This document shows positions 25,851-34,347 of a DNA stretch of 64,000 nucleotides, piece after piece. The notes beneath the pieces were generated by a model. That model searched no databases. It had not been told where the DNA came from and saw only the letters and a list, made by a program, of their open reading frames with translations. How positions within the stretch are numbered: position 1 is the stretch's first letter; the number at the start of each line of letters is the position of its first letter. Source of the stretch: Marinomonas sp. SBI8L (GTDB lineage: Bacteria > Pseudomonadota > Gammaproteobacteria > Pseudomonadales > Marinomonadaceae); assembly GCF_001624705.1 (NCBI RefSeq), contig NZ_JSEO01000018.1, positions 1-64,000 of the forward strand, given 5' to 3'. Made by a program: the position numbers and the translations under genes.

Positions 25851-26774
25851 CTAATAAGGTGATTTAGCCTCAGGATCTTTTTGAGTTTTAAAGCGTCTAT
25901 GAGTCCAATAATATTGTTCTTTTTTAGGCGCAATCACAGCTTCCATTTGTTGATTCATAATACGAGCATTATCAACATCATCACCCGTTGGTAAAGTATC
26001 GATTCTTTCTACTCTCATTTTATAGCCTGTTTCTGTTCTTCCATAATCGTATAAAAGAACCGGTGCTTTGGTCATGCTACAAATGCGTCCAATGTGAGCG
26101 ATAGTCGCACTTTCTCTGTTAAAGAATGGAGCGAAGACTGAATGTTTACGGCCATAGTCCTGATCAACTGCATACCAGATGATTTTATTGGCTTTTAAGG
26201 ATCTAAGTACTTCTCGCATATTGCTACGTTCTATTGTTTTCTCGAAAATACGTGATCTTTGTCTTTCCATGATAAAGTTAAAAACAGCATTGTTTTGTTG
26301 CTTATAGATAGGGTGGACGACTGCATAGCGAGACATCAAGTTTCCACAAATATCCAGTGAAGAGAAATGTCCGCTAATAAAAACACAGCCCTTACCTTCT
26401 GATAGGGCAGCATCTAAAACCTCTTGTCCTTCAAATTCTGCTTCAACTTTCAGTTCATCTGTTTTATGGAACCAGCTACTAAAGGTTTCAAGAAAACCAA
26501 AGCCCATGCTCTGAAAGTGCTGTTTGCTTAAGGCAAGCTTTTCATCTTGAGACATTTCAGGATAACAAATGGTTAGATTCGTCATGCAAATATGGCGACG
26601 TCGCTTAGCAACCAAGAATAAGAATTTTCCGAGTAAATGACCTAACTTTTTCTGGGCACCAAAAGGAAGGTGGCCAAGAAGCCAAGCTAAGCCCATGAAA
26701 ATCCATGTAGGCCAGTGTTTAGGTGAAAGTAATTGAGTGAATGGAACTGACTTTTTTGAGTTCTTTTTAGCCAT
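25851..26774 (-). CDS. lpxL: Lipid A acyltransferase, LpxL/HtrB family
   Basis: A 307-residue inner-membrane enzyme that adds a secondary acyl chain to Kdo2-lipid A. The catalytic HX4D motif is His136-Asp141 in SGHFSSLD. The family segments DQDYGRKHSVFAPFFN and YYWTHRRFK follow. A basic N-terminus precedes an amphipathic or membrane helix at about residues 23-40. It overlaps the Kdo kinase gene by eight bases, placing two lipid A/inner-core steps in one operon. LpxM is the other possible assignment and cannot be excluded by eye. Confidence 0.87.
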   Translation of the reverse strand: MAKKNSKKSVPFTQLLSPKHWPTWIFMGLAWLLGHLPFGAQKKLGHLLGKFLFLVAKRRRHICMTNLTICYPEMSQDEKLALSKQHFQSMGFGFLETFSSWFHKTDELKVEAEFEGQEVLDAALSEGKGCVFISGHFSSLDICGNLMSRYAVVHPIYKQQNNAVFNFIMERQRSRIFEKTIERSNMREVLRSLKANKIIWYAVDQDYGRKHSVFAPFFNRESATIAHIGRICSMTKAPVLLYDYGRTETGYKMRVERIDTLPTGDDVDNARIMNQQMEAVIAPKKEQYYWTHRRFKTQKDPEAKSPY

Positions 26775-27480
26775 GATAGCCTTCTAATAATAATTGCCAG
26801 TGTGTCAGTTCGAAAAGAAACTTAGCATGTTTTCCTGCTTCCTTTTCAAACGAACGCTTTAGTCTTTGTAAATTGGCTTCTTGCCACTGTGAGTTGACAC
26901 TTCGCTGTTGGCATTTATCAAAGTCGATAAGCCAAACTTTACCGCTTTTATCTAGCATAATGTTGTGACAGTTTAGATCAGTATGGTCTATGCCTTTTTC
27001 ATGAAAGCGTTTAATCGTTTTGCCAATTAATGGCCAGTCTAGGGCCGCAGCTTTTTCCTTATCCATCAAGCATGAAAAGAGTTCGTCTGCGTCTGGGATA
27101 AGTTTGGTAATGATTTCTGCTTGATAGTGTAGACCAGAGCGCTGACAACGGCCTGCAATCGGCTCAGGGACAGGTAGGTTAGATTCCAGCATAAACTCTA
27201 AAAGGGCCAACTCTTGATAAGGGCGAGTTTTTTTGAAGCCGCTAAAGAAAAACTTAAACTGAGTTAATTTTGCAATTAAGCCACCGCGACGATAGCGCCT
27301 GAGAACAAAGTTTCCTTTTGCAGTATTTAAAAACCAAACAGTACCTCTGCCTGACGCCGTGCCTTTAACTGCATCTTGAGACTGCCAATAATCCACTGAA
27401 AACCAGTTATCATTAACGGCTAAATCAGGGTTGCTGATAAATAAACGATCAGGCCCCGGTTTGGTTTGCTCTATTGGCAT
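26767..27480 (-). CDS. kdkA: 3-deoxy-D-manno-octulosonic acid (Kdo) kinase
   Basis: A 237-residue protein-kinase-fold enzyme that phosphorylates Kdo in the LPS inner core, as in Haemophilus and Vibrio. The catalytic loop IDHTDLNCHNIML and the metal-binding VWLIDFDKC are intact, and RYRRGGLIAKL lies in the N-lobe. The start was set at ATG 27480; an upstream GTG at 27489 is also possible. The gene overlaps lpxL and is divergent from a GT9 glycosyltransferase, forming an LPS core cluster. Confidence 0.88.
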   Translation of the reverse strand: MPIEQTKPGPDRLFISNPDLAVNDNWFSVDYWQSQDAVKGTASGRGTVWFLNTAKGNFVLRRYRRGGLIAKLTQFKFFFSGFKKTRPYQELALLEFMLESNLPVPEPIAGRCQRSGLHYQAEIITKLIPDADELFSCLMDKEKAAALDWPLIGKTIKRFHEKGIDHTDLNCHNIMLDKSGKVWLIDFDKCQQRSVNSQWQEANLQRLKRSFEKEAGKHAKFLFELTHWQLLLEGYHG

Positions 27481-27623
27481 CTTTTCCACTCTGTTTCGAT
27501 GAAGTCACACTTTTGTCGATAGCTATTCTATAATAAGCCACTTTTTAACGCAGCAAGACTTTGTTAAACAATAAGTTTTTTAGTTAAATGCTAGATAAAA
27601 TTTGGATGGGGAAGCGAAAATAA

Positions 27624-28640
27624 ATGAAATTATCTGAAAATGCCAAGATAGCCATAGTGCGTTTATCAGCATTAGGTGATGTCTGTCATGCTATGTCAGT
27701 TGTCACTGCGATTCGAAAACGCTACCCAAATGCTGAGATTACTTGGATAACAGGTAAGCTAGAAGCCGACTTAGTTAGTATGATGCCTGATATCAAAATA
27801 GTGACCTATCAGAAATCGTCTGGTTTAAAAGGCATGTTGGCTATTCGAAAGCAGTTTATTAATGAATCTTTTGATGTTTTGTTACACATGCAGTGGTCCT
27901 CTAGGGCCAGTTTGTTGACTCGCATGCTTAAAGCTAAAACACGCATTGGATTTGCTAAAAGTCATTCCCGTGAAAAACAGCATTGGTTTGTGAATACCTT
28001 AGCGCCTGAACCAAGAGGCAGACATGTACTGGATACCTTGATGAGCATGGCAGAGGCAATCGATGTTCCCCATGCAAAACCCAGTTGGCAATTAGAGGTG
28101 CCAAAGCGCCAAACTGAGTTACCGAATGATTACATCATTATTAACCCTTGTGGGTCTAAGGTGACTAAGAACTGGACGTTAGAAGGTTATCGCAAACTGA
28201 TTGAGCACCTTATCTCAAAAGGGGAGAAGGTTGTTTTAACGGGTGGACCGACCAAAACGGAAATTGAATTTGTGAAGGCTATTGCTCAAGGTTATGAGCT
28301 GGATAATCTAGTTGGTAAAACAAGTATTAAAGAGTTAACGGCTGTGATTCGAGATGCCAAGCTTATTATTAGTCCAGATACTGGGCCTGTGCATATTGCT
28401 ACGGTTGTGAATACGCCTATGGTGGGTTTATATGCCTTGTCTAACCCTGAAAGAACGGGCCCTTATTATGGGCAAGCATCTGTGGTGAGTGTGTATCAAA
28501 TGCTAGCTGAGAAAGAGTATGGTAAACCTATATCAGACATTCCTTGGGCCTCTACTGTTCATGATCCAGAAGCTATGTCTTATATTTCTTATGAGGCTGT
28601 ACTTGAAAAAGTAAACAATGAACTTGAAGATTTAAATTAA
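27624..28640 (+). CDS. GT9-family LPS core heptosyltransferase-like enzyme
   Basis: A 338-residue glycosyltransferase of family 9. Visible hallmarks are IAIVRLSALGDVCHAM at the N-terminus (phosphate-binding first strand and loop), IINPCGSKVTKNW near the domain junction, LTGGPTK, and ISPDTGPVHIATVVNTPMV for the nucleotide-sugar pocket. These match heptosyltransferases such as WaaC, WaaF and RfaQ. Which heptose is added cannot be read. It stands divergent from kdkA, whose product acts on the same core region. Confidence 0.87.
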   Translation: MKLSENAKIAIVRLSALGDVCHAMSVVTAIRKRYPNAEITWITGKLEADLVSMMPDIKIVTYQKSSGLKGMLAIRKQFINESFDVLLHMQWSSRASLLTRMLKAKTRIGFAKSHSREKQHWFVNTLAPEPRGRHVLDTLMSMAEAIDVPHAKPSWQLEVPKRQTELPNDYIIINPCGSKVTKNWTLEGYRKLIEHLISKGEKVVLTGGPTKTEIEFVKAIAQGYELDNLVGKTSIKELTAVIRDAKLIISPDTGPVHIATVVNTPMVGLYALSNPERTGPYYGQASVVSVYQMLAEKEYGKPISDIPWASTVHDPEAMSYISYEAVLEKVNNELEDLN

Positions 28641-28672
28641 AGACTAACTCGCTAATTAACTAGGATAGAAGG

Positions 28673-29119
28673 CTAATTAAGGTCTTCATCTTGTTCAGCC
28701 TGCCATAGGGGGATGAGCTCAGGTTTATTCTGAACAATATCCGCTAGAGAATATTCTTCCATCTTGGTGAGAAATGCTTCCATAGCCAGAGCGAGAGCTT
28801 GCTTTAGCTCACAACAGCTGGCTATTTGACAGGCTGGTTTAGAGCAATTAACCGCATCAAGGTGATTCTCTAGCTCTCTAATTACTTTGCCAACATTAAT
28901 GTCTTCTGCCTTTTTAGCTAATCGAATACCACCATTTTTACCTCTGATGGATTGTACATAACCTAGCTTGGTTAGCTGGCCTATCACCTTTACAAAATGG
29001 TTTTGAGAGGCATCATAAACTTTGGCTACCTCAGGCACACTGCTTAATTGCTCAGCTGGAATGCTGGTGAGATACATAAGAGTTCTCAAACCAAAATCTG
29101 TAAAGGCAGTTAGTCTCAT
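28673..29119 (-). CDS. nsrR: Nitric-oxide-sensing Rrf2 repressor NsrR
   Basis: A 148-residue Rrf2-family FeS regulator. The DNA-binding part (MRLTAFTDFGLRTLMYL ... NHFVKVIGQL ... VRGKNGGIRL-like) parallels E. coli NsrR closely. The cluster ligands are Asp8 and three conserved cysteines: Cys92 and Cys97 in NCSKPAC, and Cys102 or Cys103 in SCCEL. NO nitrosylates the cluster and releases DNA. It begins 20 bases after a chemoreceptor gene, and an NsrR-type operator lies upstream of that gene, so autoregulation through a two-gene operon is likely. Confidence 0.92.
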   Translation of the reverse strand: MRLTAFTDFGLRTLMYLTSIPAEQLSSVPEVAKVYDASQNHFVKVIGQLTKLGYVQSIRGKNGGIRLAKKAEDINVGKVIRELENHLDAVNCSKPACQIASCCELKQALALAMEAFLTKMEEYSLADIVQNKPELIPLWQAEQDEDLN

Positions 29120-29139
29120 TTAATTGAATTAGCTCTTAG

Positions 29140-30303
29140 TTAAAGTGTGAATGAACTCAGCTTACTGACTAACCCAGCACTGATCTCATTAAGCCTATGT
29201 CCTTGGTATTGGAGCTGCTCACAGTCTTTGCTGTTTGAATGAGATAGTTTCTGAAGCAAGTTAATATGTTGAGAAACCTCAGTTACCATCTTATGAACTT
29301 GCATTAGGTCGACGTCGTTATGCTGATTTTGCTGACCAATGATAGCTAAAATACCATTTAAGTGCTTGCTTGCAATAGCGATTTGTTCTCGGCTACTCAT
29401 AGAGGTTTGAGACAAATCAGTTAAGTTTGAAGACTGTCTTTGTATTTGTTCCCCTGCCTCTTTCACCGCTGTACTGATAGCTTGAACAATTAAGTTAATT
29501 TGATTCAGACTGTCTTGAGTAGAGAGAGCAAGTTGTCTAACTTCATCTGCCACCACGGCAAAACCACGACCATGTTCGCCTGCTCTCGCGGCTTCAATTG
29601 CAGCATTCAAAGCCAATAAATTGGTTTGGTCGGCCAGAGTATCTATTACGGAAACAACACTGCCTATGGATTTTGCTTGCTCAGAGAGGGACTCAAATTT
29701 ATTACTTAATTGGTTGCTGCTCTCAATGTAATTATCAATTATGTTAGCCATTTCAGACATTGAGCTGGTGGACTCTTCTAACCCTCTTTGAGTGTTTTGT
29801 ACTTCTCGCTCTGTCTGCTCCGCCCTGTGTTGTAATAAAAGAGATTGTTGGTCTAGTAATTCACATTTATCAGCGAGAGTTTGTACACTTTCGTCTTGGC
29901 TTTGGATACGGTTGACTAGGTCTTGATTTCGGTTGGCGAGTTCATCCGCCACATCATCACAGGTATGAGCCTGCTTTTGAATATCGGTTAGGGTGTCTCT
30001 AACATTCAGCCTAAAGGAATCAATCACTTTTAGTATTTTTCCCATCTCACTGTTGTATTGGCTATTAACACTACAAGCTTGGGATAAATCTTTTTTCTCG
30101 AATGCTTTCATGTATTGAGTTATGCCATGTAGTGCATCTACTCCCCAATACTTCTCATCGATATCATGAATTACCAAAAGTACCACAACGACGTATTGCA
30201 GTACTTGCGAGTAGGTTTCTTGGGTGAAGAAGAAAGCATTAATAAATAAACCAATGGCACCTAACCAATGAATAAAACGCATTCTAAAAAAGAGTGATTG
30301 CAT
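29140..30303 (-). CDS. Methyl-accepting chemotaxis protein without ligand domain
   Basis: A 387-residue receptor. Two closely spaced membrane helices lie at about residues 10-28 and 31-46, leaving almost no periplasmic loop. A cytoplasmic coiled coil follows, then the highly conserved signalling tip [20 protein letters not shown] and [15 protein letters not shown]. There is no PAS, Cache or four-helix sensor domain, so it may sense membrane or energy state, or a partner protein. It is the first gene of a two-gene operon with nsrR, behind an NsrR-type operator, so its amount should rise with nitric oxide. A C-terminal CheR tether pentapeptide is not seen. Confidence 0.9.
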   Translation of the reverse strand: MQSLFFRMRFIHWLGAIGLFINAFFFTQETYSQVLQYVVVVLLVIHDIDEKYWGVDALHGITQYMKAFEKKDLSQACSVNSQYNSEMGKILKVIDSFRLNVRDTLTDIQKQAHTCDDVADELANRNQDLVNRIQSQDESVQTLADKCELLDQQSLLLQHRAEQTEREVQNTQRGLEESTSSMSEMANIIDNYIESSNQLSNKFESLSEQAKSIGSVVSVIDTLADQTNLLALNAAIEAARAGEHGRGFAVVADEVRQLALSTQDSLNQINLIVQAISTAVKEAGEQIQRQSSNLTDLSQTSMSSREQIAIASKHLNGILAIIGQQNQHNDVDLMQVHKMVTEVSQHINLLQKLSHSNSKDCEQLQYQGHRLNEISAGLVSKLSSFTL

Positions 30304-30371
30304 AAAAATATCCTACTTTAAGTCTTTGCTTGCTTGCCTGATTAAAGTTTGAACAGGCATTGAATGATGCA

Positions 30372-30403
30372 AGAATATATAACATGCATTTCAAATACAA
30401 GTT
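30372..30403 (-). promoter_or_regulatory. Promoter with NsrR-type operator for the MCP-nsrR operon
   Basis: Bases 30381-30403 form an 11-1-11 imperfect palindrome, AACATGCATTT-C-AAATACAAGTT, which fits the NsrR site pattern AAGATGCATTT-n-AAATGCATCTT. On the minus strand it overlaps TTGTAT (complement of 30395-30400) and TATTCT (complement of 30372-30377), a -35/-10 pair with exactly 17 bases between. Repressor bound there would block RNA polymerase. The site is 78 bases before the MCP start codon. Confidence 0.75.
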
Positions 30404-30492
30404 TAAAAATATAAGAAATAACCTTTCTTATTGGTTGAGTTAAAGGGTTGTGTCGTTGAATTTTTAGAAGGGGGTGAGAGGTGAGCAAGAAA

Positions 30493-30527
30493 GAAAAAGG
30501 GCGGCTGCATAACCTGCAGCCGCCCTT
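30493..30527 (-). terminator. Terminator after the MetF-like gene
   Basis: AAGGGCGGCTGCA and TGCAGCCGCCCTT pair perfectly over 13 bases around a five-base loop; on the minus strand a T-rich tail follows. It closes the MetF-like transcript about 50 bases after its stop codon. Confidence 0.9.
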
Positions 30528-30575
30528 AGGCAGACAAAGGGATTAAGTAATTAATCTCTATAATGTTTTAAAGGG

Positions 30576-31535
30576 TTAAGCCTCTAATGATCTTTCTGCT
30601 AGCTTTAAGTCTAGTGTTGCTTTGAGTAATTTATAAAGGCGAATAGATGCATCAATTTCATCTTTACGGTTGGTTAAACTTTCTATGTTTAAACCAAGTG
30701 GTATGCCTAAAGGCAAGGCAGTTTCAATAATTTGTTCAAGAGCATTTCTGCACACTTTAACTGACTCAGCAAGAGGGTCTTTAGCATCTAAAATACGATG
30801 TTTGGTTGCCTCTGGAACAGAGATGCCTAACCATTCCATAAAGTCTAAGGTTTTAGCACTACCACATGGAGTGAAAGTTAAAATTAAACGCTTAGGCTTA
30901 ATACCTCTTTCTTTACAAGTGCGAGCATAACGGCTGATTAGGTCAATGGTTGCCTGTGCATTATAAACCGCTTGGGAGATAAAAAAGTCACAGCCAGAAG
31001 CCGACTTATTGAAAATACGTAAATGCTCATCACCTTTAACAGCGTGGCGTTCTGCTATCGTTACACCACCAAGATGATAAGGATGATTATGTTTGTCTAA
31101 TGTTTTGTATGCCTGACTTAGGGGAAGTTTAATATCACCATCCGAAGAAGGTGAGCCAACAAGTACAATGTCTTTAATGCCGTATTGAGTCCAAGAGTCG
31201 TCTAACCATTGGTTAAACTCTTGTTCTGATCGTGCTGAAACGCTTTTATAAGTGATAACAGGTAAGTCTGAACCTTCACGTAGGCGCTTAGACCAAGCTC
31301 TTGGGTCTTGAGTTGACATAAAAGGGAAAGGGCGCGGCTTGTCTGTTCTGCTGCTCTCATCTTGAATATCGTACACAATTAAACCATCAACTTCGACTTC
31401 GCTAATACGCTGTAGCAACTTGGCAGAAATTTCAGCTAATTTGTCTTCTTCGACAGAAGATCTTGGCGGAGTTGTGCCGATTAAATACACGCCACGATTA
31501 GGGTCTTGAAATTTACTGCTCAATTTGGAATTCAT
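30576..31535 (-). CDS. Divergent methylenetetrahydrofolate-reductase-like protein
   Basis: A 319-residue TIM-barrel protein of the MetF/MTHFR superfamily. Recognisable parts are the N-terminal TTPPRSSVEEDKL, DIVLVGSPSSDG, GVTIAERHAVKGDEHLRIFN and FISQAVYNAQATIDLI, which align with E. coli MetF in order. Two catalytic positions appear changed: the Glu of FEFFPPR (Glu28 in E. coli) is Gly in IGTTPPR, and the Asp of ALRGD (Asp120) is Ser in VGS. The glutamine of ITQFFF is kept (ISQAVY). It may reduce or bind another C1 carrier, or be non-catalytic. It stands alone with its own terminator. Confidence 0.75.
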   Translation of the reverse strand: MNSKLSSKFQDPNRGVYLIGTTPPRSSVEEDKLAEISAKLLQRISEVEVDGLIVYDIQDESSRTDKPRPFPFMSTQDPRAWSKRLREGSDLPVITYKSVSARSEQEFNQWLDDSWTQYGIKDIVLVGSPSSDGDIKLPLSQAYKTLDKHNHPYHLGGVTIAERHAVKGDEHLRIFNKSASGCDFFISQAVYNAQATIDLISRYARTCKERGIKPKRLILTFTPCGSAKTLDFMEWLGISVPEATKHRILDAKDPLAESVKVCRNALEQIIETALPLGIPLGLNIESLTNRKDEIDASIRLYKLLKATLDLKLAERSLEA

Positions 31536-31730
31536 TCAACTCACCTTTTGACCCTATCTAGTTGTTAATTTTTCTAAACAGGGTGATAAACTATTTAATA
31601 AGGCCATTTTATCAGTGAATTGAATTCAAGATCATCCCATTCTGTTTGAATAATATTGAAGTTGAGGTGAATGAGACTAATCCTTTCTGATTTAGCCTGA
31701 GTAATTTAATCAATTATAAAAGAGTAGAGC

Positions 31731-32276
31731 ATGTTAGATGTTTCGCAATTAGCCGAATACGGCAATGATAATTTGCCACCTGTGCACCTTTGGAAGCCAG
31801 ATGCATGTGGTGATATGGATATGTTGATCAAGGCTAATGGACAGTGGTGGCATGAAGGCAGTCCAATAAAACGCCCTGCTATGGTAAAAATGTTTAGCCG
31901 TATTTTGTGGCAAGAAGAGGGTGAGCACTTTCTCGTCACACCTGTTGAGAAAGTGAGAATTCAGGTTGAAGATGCCCCATTTCTTATTACTCATATGAAA
32001 GTAGTTAAACGTGATGAAGGTGAGTCATTAGAGTTCATTACCTCAGTGGGAGACCTCCTAGTACTTGGAGAAGACGATATCAGCTTATGGATGGATGATT
32101 ATCAGGGAGAAGCTCACCCTTATATTTCTGTACGCTATGGTATGAAAGCTTTGATTCATAGAAATATTTTTTATGATTTGGTTGAGCTGGGAGAAGAAGT
32201 TGAAATTGATGGTGAGCTACATCTTTGTGTGAAAAGCAAAGAGCAATATTTTAGTTTAGGAAAGCTAGAGGATTAG
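31731..32276 (+). CDS. DUF1285 family protein
   Basis: A 181-residue cytoplasmic protein with no membrane segments. PPVHLWKPDACGDMDMLI near the N-terminus, WWHEGSPIKRPAMVKMFSRIL near residue 38, and FLVTPVEKVRIQVEDAPFL near residue 64 match the conserved blocks of DUF1285, a proteobacterial family with a known fold but no established function. The downstream helicase gene begins 67 bases later on the same strand. Confidence 0.85.
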   Translation: MLDVSQLAEYGNDNLPPVHLWKPDACGDMDMLIKANGQWWHEGSPIKRPAMVKMFSRILWQEEGEHFLVTPVEKVRIQVEDAPFLITHMKVVKRDEGESLEFITSVGDLLVLGEDDISLWMDDYQGEAHPYISVRYGMKALIHRNIFYDLVELGEEVEIDGELHLCVKSKEQYFSLGKLED

Positions 32277-32343
32277 GGCTTTTGACAATGGCTTAGGATA
32301 TAATGCCTCAATTCATATTTAGGTTTTCATTGAGGTTCTGTCT

Positions 32344-33681
32344 TTGCAATTTTCTGATTTTGGTTTTGATGCCCGTATTCTACAATCACTTCGCCACTGG
32401 GGCTTTGACTCAGCGACACAAATCCAAGCCCAAGCGATTCCCGAAGCCATGGCTGGGCGTGATTTACTGGCATCTTCAAAAACAGGTTCAGGAAAAACAC
32501 TGGCGTACCTAATACCTGCGTTACACCGTGTTTATCGCGTTAGAGCCTTGTCTAACAAAGATGCTCGTGTACTGATTCTCGTGCCAACCCGCGAATTGGC
32601 AAAGCAGGTATTTTCTCAATTAAGGCTATTAGTGGCCAGCAGTAAGTTGAAGACTGCCCTTATTCTTGGGGGGGAAAACTTTAACGATCAAATTAAAGAT
32701 CTACAGAAAGATCCTCAATTTATTGTAGCCACACCTGGTCGTTTAGTAGATCACCTAAATCAAAGAAATATGTTCTTAGATGGGCTTGAGTTACTTATTC
32801 TTGATGAAGCTGATCGTATGTTGGATTTAGGTTTTGCTGATCAACTTAAACAAATTGATGATGCTGCTAGCCATCGCTTGCGCCAAACATTATTTTTCTC
32901 TGCAACCTTAGATAATACAGAAGTCAACGAAATTGCTCAAAGGCTGTTGAATGAGCCTTCGCGAGTAGCAGTAGGTGCAGGAACAGATGTTCATAGTGAC
33001 ATCAAACAGAAGTTTTATCTTTGTGATCACCTAGATCATAAAAAAGCGATTTTGACTCACACATTAGAAAAAGAAACTATTAAACAAGCCATTGTTTTTA
33101 CGGCGACTAAGTTAGACACAGTTCGTTTGGCGAGTCTATTAGAAGAAAATGGTTTTACTACTCAAGCGCTAAATGGTGATCTAACGCAATCTGCTCGTAA
33201 TAAGGTTATGGACAGCTTTGCTCGTGGCCACTTTCAAATATTGGTGAGTACAGATTTAGCATCACGTGGTTTGGATATTGCCAATGTTTCTCATGTGATT
33301 AACTTTGATATACCCAAACACAGCGAAGAGTATGTTCATAGAACAGGCCGAACAGGTCGTGCTGGCTTCCAAGGCGACGCCTATTCATTGGTAGGGCCAA
33401 AAGATTGGCATAATTTTAAAGCGTTAGAAGCTTTCTTATCCCGCACTTTTAGCTTCGATACCATAGAAGGTTTAGAAGCAAGCTTTAAAGGCTTAGCACC
33501 TAAGAAGGTCTTTAAAAAGTCGAAAAAACCTCAAGAGAAGAAAGTGAAAGCAGAAACGAAAGCACCAGTAAAACGTCGTGGCCCGAGTAAGACAAAACTT
33601 CATACTAATAGCCAGGATGGTTTTGAACCTTTCAAAGTACCTAAGAAAAGTAAAGGTATTGCCTTAGACGATAAGGAATAA
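32344..33681 (+). CDS. DEAD-box RNA helicase, SrmB-like
   Basis: A 445-residue helicase with all core motifs: SKTGSGKT (I), PTRELAKQV (Ia), TPGRLVDHL (Ib), LDEADRMLDLGF (II), FFSATLD (III), STDLASRGLDI (V) and HRTGRTGRAG (VI). After the core there is a lysine-rich tail of about 65 residues instead of a folded RNA-binding domain, typical of SrmB/RhlE-type proteins that bind rRNA non-specifically. The start is TTG 32344 with TGAGG upstream. Its exact orthology (SrmB or RhlE) cannot be settled by eye. Confidence 0.87.
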   Translation: MQFSDFGFDARILQSLRHWGFDSATQIQAQAIPEAMAGRDLLASSKTGSGKTLAYLIPALHRVYRVRALSNKDARVLILVPTRELAKQVFSQLRLLVASSKLKTALILGGENFNDQIKDLQKDPQFIVATPGRLVDHLNQRNMFLDGLELLILDEADRMLDLGFADQLKQIDDAASHRLRQTLFFSATLDNTEVNEIAQRLLNEPSRVAVGAGTDVHSDIKQKFYLCDHLDHKKAILTHTLEKETIKQAIVFTATKLDTVRLASLLEENGFTTQALNGDLTQSARNKVMDSFARGHFQILVSTDLASRGLDIANVSHVINFDIPKHSEEYVHRTGRTGRAGFQGDAYSLVGPKDWHNFKALEAFLSRTFSFDTIEGLEASFKGLAPKKVFKKSKKPQEKKVKAETKAPVKRRGPSKTKLHTNSQDGFEPFKVPKKSKGIALDDKE

Positions 33682-33816
33682 TAGAAAAGACAGCTAAAAG
33701 GATAAGTACAGACAGGATGTCTATTAAAAAGAAGTCGTAAAAGCAGAGAGTCTATTAAGGTAGGAAAATAGAGTATTAAAGTAAGAAGCTATAACTTGCT
33801 TAGGTCGCGACTGCCC

Positions 33817-34044
33817 CTAAGCAGTTTGGGTCTTGCTTAGGGATAGTGCTGGTAGTGCTTTGGTGAAAAGACTTTTAATTGCTGTTGCTACGGCTTTAAA
33901 AGTGGCTTTAACTGCCATTGCACGCATTTGTCTTGCACGGTTTTCGTAGTAGATGAAATCTATGTTGTTATCTAATTTAGCGTAAGTTTCAGTTGTTTGG
34001 TTTAGGCTGAAAGGGGCTAAACTATCGTATGTTGCTTTGTCCAT
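33817..34044 (-). CDS. Small basic hypothetical protein
   Basis: A 75-residue protein starting at ATG 34044, which has GGAG seven bases upstream; a further upstream ATG at 34080 is less likely. The middle contains DFIYYENRARQMRAMAVKATFKAV, a short helical, arginine-rich segment (positions about 28-51) similar in layout to small DUF1127-like or 'RSP_7527-type' proteins. The C-terminal part is Ala/Leu/Lys-rich. Proteins of this kind are often stress- or phosphate-related regulators that bind RNA or partner proteins, but nothing specific can be claimed here. Confidence 0.6.
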   Translation of the reverse strand: MDKATYDSLAPFSLNQTTETYAKLDNNIDFIYYENRARQMRAMAVKATFKAVATAIKSLFTKALPALSLSKTQTA

Positions 34045-34225
34045 TGTGTGCTCCAAGTAGTATGTTTTGTTGACATGCATATAGTAAAAATTTTAGTCAA
34101 AATTAACAAAGTATCCTTTTTCACGTTATTGATGAATTAATTTCACCTATTTGTAGATAGGGCGTTTTTTTAGTGAAAAGTGTGTTAAAAATGACCTATA
34201 ACTAAAGTATAAAACGGCATTTAAA

Positions 34226-34320
34226 CTAGGGAGCCTGCGAATAAGTCCTCCCGCCTCAGCGTGTGGGTAAACACCGCTAGATTTATGGCGAGGAGCGCAA
34301 CTTAATCGCAGGTTCCCTAG
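34226..34320. repeat. 95-bp structured inverted-repeat element
   Basis: CTAGGGAGCCTGCGAATAAG(T) at 34226-34246 matches the complement of 34300-34320 in 19 of 21 positions. Inside, CTCCCGCC pairs with GGCGAGGAG and GCGTGT with ACACCGC, so the whole element folds as one long hairpin. The GC-rich content stands out against the AT-rich flanks. It fits a miniature inverted-repeat element or a structured RNA. No other sizeable feature lies in the gap 34045-34347. Confidence 0.7.
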
Positions 34321-34347
34321 ATTCCTCATAACTATGGAGTTTGAGAT

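Noticed and set aside
34147-34329. A 60-codon reading frame on the minus strand
   Set aside because: It lies almost entirely within the 95-bp inverted-repeat element and has no recognisable protein features; the structure explains the sequence better.
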